A stretch of DNA of 64,000 bases, taken from positions 496,001-560,000 of the forward strand of contig NZ_CP092107.1 in the NCBI RefSeq assembly GCF_029016485.1, read 5' to 3'. Position 1 is the stretch's first letter, and each line of letters begins with the position of its first letter. Shown here piece by piece: positions 61,952 to 64,000 of this stretch. A program made the translations under genes and the position numbers. This DNA is from Vibrio sp. JC009. Lineage in GTDB: Bacteria; Pseudomonadota; Gammaproteobacteria; Enterobacterales; Vibrionaceae. The notes beneath the pieces were generated by a model. It was given only the letters and a program-made list of their open reading frames with translations, made no database searches and was not told the DNA's origin.

Positions 61952-63922
61952 CTATTTATAGAGAGCATACCGGTTCTTACCAGCCTGTTTCGCCATATAC
62001 ATGGCTTCATCCGCTCGCTGAATAAGCTCTTCAGCACTGGCTCCATCTTTTGGATACAGAGATACCCCGATGCTCACCGAAGTCTGTACTCTTGCCTCTC
62101 CTAGCTGCATCGGCATCATTGCTGACTTTAAAAGCCGTTTGACGATACTTTCATAATCTTCAGCTTCATTTATGTTCGCCAGGATGGCAACAAACTCATC
62201 TCCCCCGACACGGGCAAGGGTATCGCCTTCGCGTATGCAATGACTCATAAGGCCTGCAATTCTTGACAGCACCTTATCACCCGCATCATGCCCATAAGTG
62301 TCATTAATGGCCTTAAAACCATCCAAATCAAGGTAAACCACAGCAAACATCTGCCGGGTTCTTTCATACTGTTTGATAGACAACTTCAATCTGTCGGTTA
62401 GCAGCAAGCGATTCGGTAGCTGGGTGATAAAGTCGTAATGAGCGATCTTTTCCAGTTGCTGCTGGTGTTCCTTCATCGGTGTGATATTTGAGAAAATAGC
62501 AACATAGTTCTGAATCTCGCCTCTGTTATTCGTTACTGCACTAATGGTGAGCAACTCAGCGTATAAGTCGCCATATTTGCTTTTATTCCAGATTTCTCCT
62601 GACCAGTAATGCTCTGTAAGCAGGGAGCCCCACAGATTCTCATAAAACTGTTTATCGTGCTTACCGGATTTTAATATACCCGGATTCTGGCCTATTGCCT
62701 CTTCACGCGTATAGCCGGTGATTAGTGAAAATGTCTCATTCACATCCAGTATGTTTGCGTTCGCATCGGTGATGACGATACCTTCACGGGCATGAGTAAA
62801 CACACTCGCCGCAAGTTTTAGTTCCTGAGATTTTGCATACCACTCATCCGTTGTTAACTTATCGATTTCCCGGGAGATTATGCCGATTTCATTATTCGGA
62901 TATTGGGAGATGGTTTCGCTCTTCCAGTCACCCTGAACAACGGAGGTCACCTTACTCTTTAACCTGATTAGTGGCGTACTAAACTTCTCACTTAAGGTGT
63001 GACTCTGAGCTAATCCAAGTAAAACGGATACCACTAAGGCCAGCAGAACATAGAGCCCGATGTTAAAAATAATACCACTGAGAATTTCAGCCCGTTCCAC
63101 CACAGTGACGACAACCCAGTCAGCTTCATAGGTGTGACTAAAATAGGCGATTTTGTTTATGCCATCCAAAACATAAGATAAATAGCCTTCTTCATCGCTG
63201 AAGCTCAGATTTTCAGTGATTAATTCTGAAATGTTCTTCCCTATAATTTTAGGGTCGTGGTGAAGGATGATGATTCCTTCCGGGTTGATCACATAGCTGT
63301 AGGAAGAGTGATAGATATCGCCTCGTTTAGCTAACTGTTCCATTAACACTTCAATGGAGCTGTCCGCTGCAATTACACCTGTGACTTTTTTGTCCTGGTT
63401 ATAAAGCACCTTACCCGTAGAGAGTAACCATTCATGAGTGGTTATTTCATGATAAGGCAACCCTGTGGAGAGCTCAGGCTGTGCCTCCACTGCCGCAACG
63501 TACCATGGCCTTATGGTCGCGTCGTAATCTTCTGGCAGTGTGAAGCCATCAATGATTAGCTCAGCCTTATTCGTTTCATAACCTGAATACAAATACGAGA
63601 CATAGCGGTGCCGCTTCGCAACGGCTCTGTACAATTCGATGACTTCCTGCTCTTGCTCAGCGTCCAAGTCAGCGCCATGACGGACCAGAGGATTGTCCGC
63701 CAGCATTTCAACCACGCTTTTTATTTCAGAGAAATAGCCATCGATAAAATAGCTCACCGCATAATTTCTTTGCTTTATCGAGCTGCGGGCGGCATCCATT
63801 CCCGATTTGTAGAGGATTTGGGCAAGAGCACCACCAAGAAGGATAAGAATGACAAGTGATAAAATAAAACTGCTTTTGAAAATATCGTGCTTGATGGATT
63901 TATATTTTTTTTCGATGGACAT
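61952..63922 (-). CDS. Cache-HAMP-PAS-GGDEF diguanylate cyclase
   Basis: This is a 656-residue membrane protein. TM1 is at about residues 17-38 and TM2 at about 284-306, enclosing a periplasmic Cache-type sensor (RPWYVAAVEAQPELS, GVIAADSSIEVLMEQL). A HAMP (about 307-355) and a PAS (about 371-490, GIVITDANANILDVNETFSLITGY) follow. The GGDEF catalytic domain has LARVGGDEFVAIL (573-577) with an inhibitory site RxxD five residues before it (REGD). It makes c-di-GMP from GTP. No EAL domain is present. It stands alone with no partner binding protein. Confidence 0.93.
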   Translation of the reverse strand: MSIEKKYKSIKHDIFKSSFILSLVILILLGGALAQILYKSGMDAARSSIKQRNYAVSYFIDGYFSEIKSVVEMLADNPLVRHGADLDAEQEQEVIELYRAVAKRHRYVSYLYSGYETNKAELIIDGFTLPEDYDATIRPWYVAAVEAQPELSTGLPYHEITTHEWLLSTGKVLYNQDKKVTGVIAADSSIEVLMEQLAKRGDIYHSSYSYVINPEGIIILHHDPKIIGKNISELITENLSFSDEEGYLSYVLDGINKIAYFSHTYEADWVVVTVVERAEILSGIIFNIGLYVLLALVVSVLLGLAQSHTLSEKFSTPLIRLKSKVTSVVQGDWKSETISQYPNNEIGIISREIDKLTTDEWYAKSQELKLAASVFTHAREGIVITDANANILDVNETFSLITGYTREEAIGQNPGILKSGKHDKQFYENLWGSLLTEHYWSGEIWNKSKYGDLYAELLTISAVTNNRGEIQNYVAIFSNITPMKEHQQQLEKIAHYDFITQLPNRLLLTDRLKLSIKQYERTRQMFAVVYLDLDGFKAINDTYGHDAGDKVLSRIAGLMSHCIREGDTLARVGGDEFVAILANINEAEDYESIVKRLLKSAMMPMQLGEARVQTSVSIGVSLYPKDGASAEELIQRADEAMYMAKQAGKNRYALYK

Positions 63923-64000
63923 CGCTACTGTGTCTGAGCTGACTCTGATTTTACTTATTATTCTTAGTCAACTGATGCTGTTAGATATTCAATAGCAGCA

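Overview
The window is a stretch of a gammaproteobacterial chromosome and most probably comes from Vibrio or a close relative (Vibrionaceae). The evidence is indirect: VF530/DUF2132, many sugar PTS and ABC uptake loci, a TorT/TorS- or LuxP/LuxQ-style sensor pair, GGDEF and MCP receptors, CRP-type sites, and short palindromic intergenic elements. There is no rRNA, tRNA, phage, IS transposase or CRISPR array that I can see.

Layout. (1) 1-8.9 kb: tail of a YhcH-family gene, then a beta-glucoside (cellobiose/chitobiose-type) PTS locus. It has a LacI regulator, EIIA, EIIB, two EIIC proteins and two GH1 6-phospho-beta-glucosidases. Three matching GGAAACCGGTTTCC-type operators tie it together. (2) 9-13.5 kb: accessory stretch with a lipoprotein lipase, a small membrane protein, a Crp/Fnr-like regulator, a flavodoxin-fold reductase, a decayed gene, a CcdAB-type toxin-antitoxin pair and an orphan solute-binding-like protein. 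(3) 13.6-18.3 kb: a hybrid histidine kinase beside a secreted protein made of two fused ribose-binding-protein modules. (4) 18.5-34.5 kb: an oligosaccharide locus whose gene order resembles E. coli ycjN-O-P-T-U-V-ompG. It holds an ABC importer, a GH65 phosphorylase, beta-phosphoglucomutase, an MsmK-type ATPase and an OmpG-like porin, plus GH32 and an acetyltransferase. A LacI regulator with an 18-bp palindromic operator follows, then a second ABC importer with no ATPase. A four-hairpin candidate sRNA lies opposite the porin leader.

(5) 34.5-47.9 kb: a membrane-bound AraC regulator divergent from a DUF1566 lipoprotein, a GNAT, a LysE exporter, a GH32 plus sucrose-type EIIBC pair, an MCP with a duplicated sensor module, a stand-alone binding protein and VF530. 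The divergent GntR regulator of the sucrose-type locus has lost its DNA-binding half in what looks like a deletion. (6) 48.0-60.5 kb: an almost unbroken 12-gene anaerobic-type cobalamin operon (cbiD-C-ET-L-G-H-F-cobA-cbiB-cobD-cobU-cobT-like) behind a cobalamin riboswitch. (7) 60.9-64 kb: a Cof-type HAD phosphatase and a Cache-PAS-GGDEF diguanylate cyclase.

How it works together: most of the window takes up and breaks down plant- or algae-type oligosaccharides, each locus with its own LacI/GntR/AraC switch and probably CRP control. The cobalamin operon is self-contained apart from steps that must lie elsewhere (cobalt chelatase, CbiJ, CbiA, CbiP, CobS, adenosyltransferase). Three families of 100-190 bp palindromic elements recur between genes. 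The most novel-looking items are the tandem binding protein with its kinase, the four-hairpin RNA and the head-to-head deletion at the EIIBC/GntR junction.
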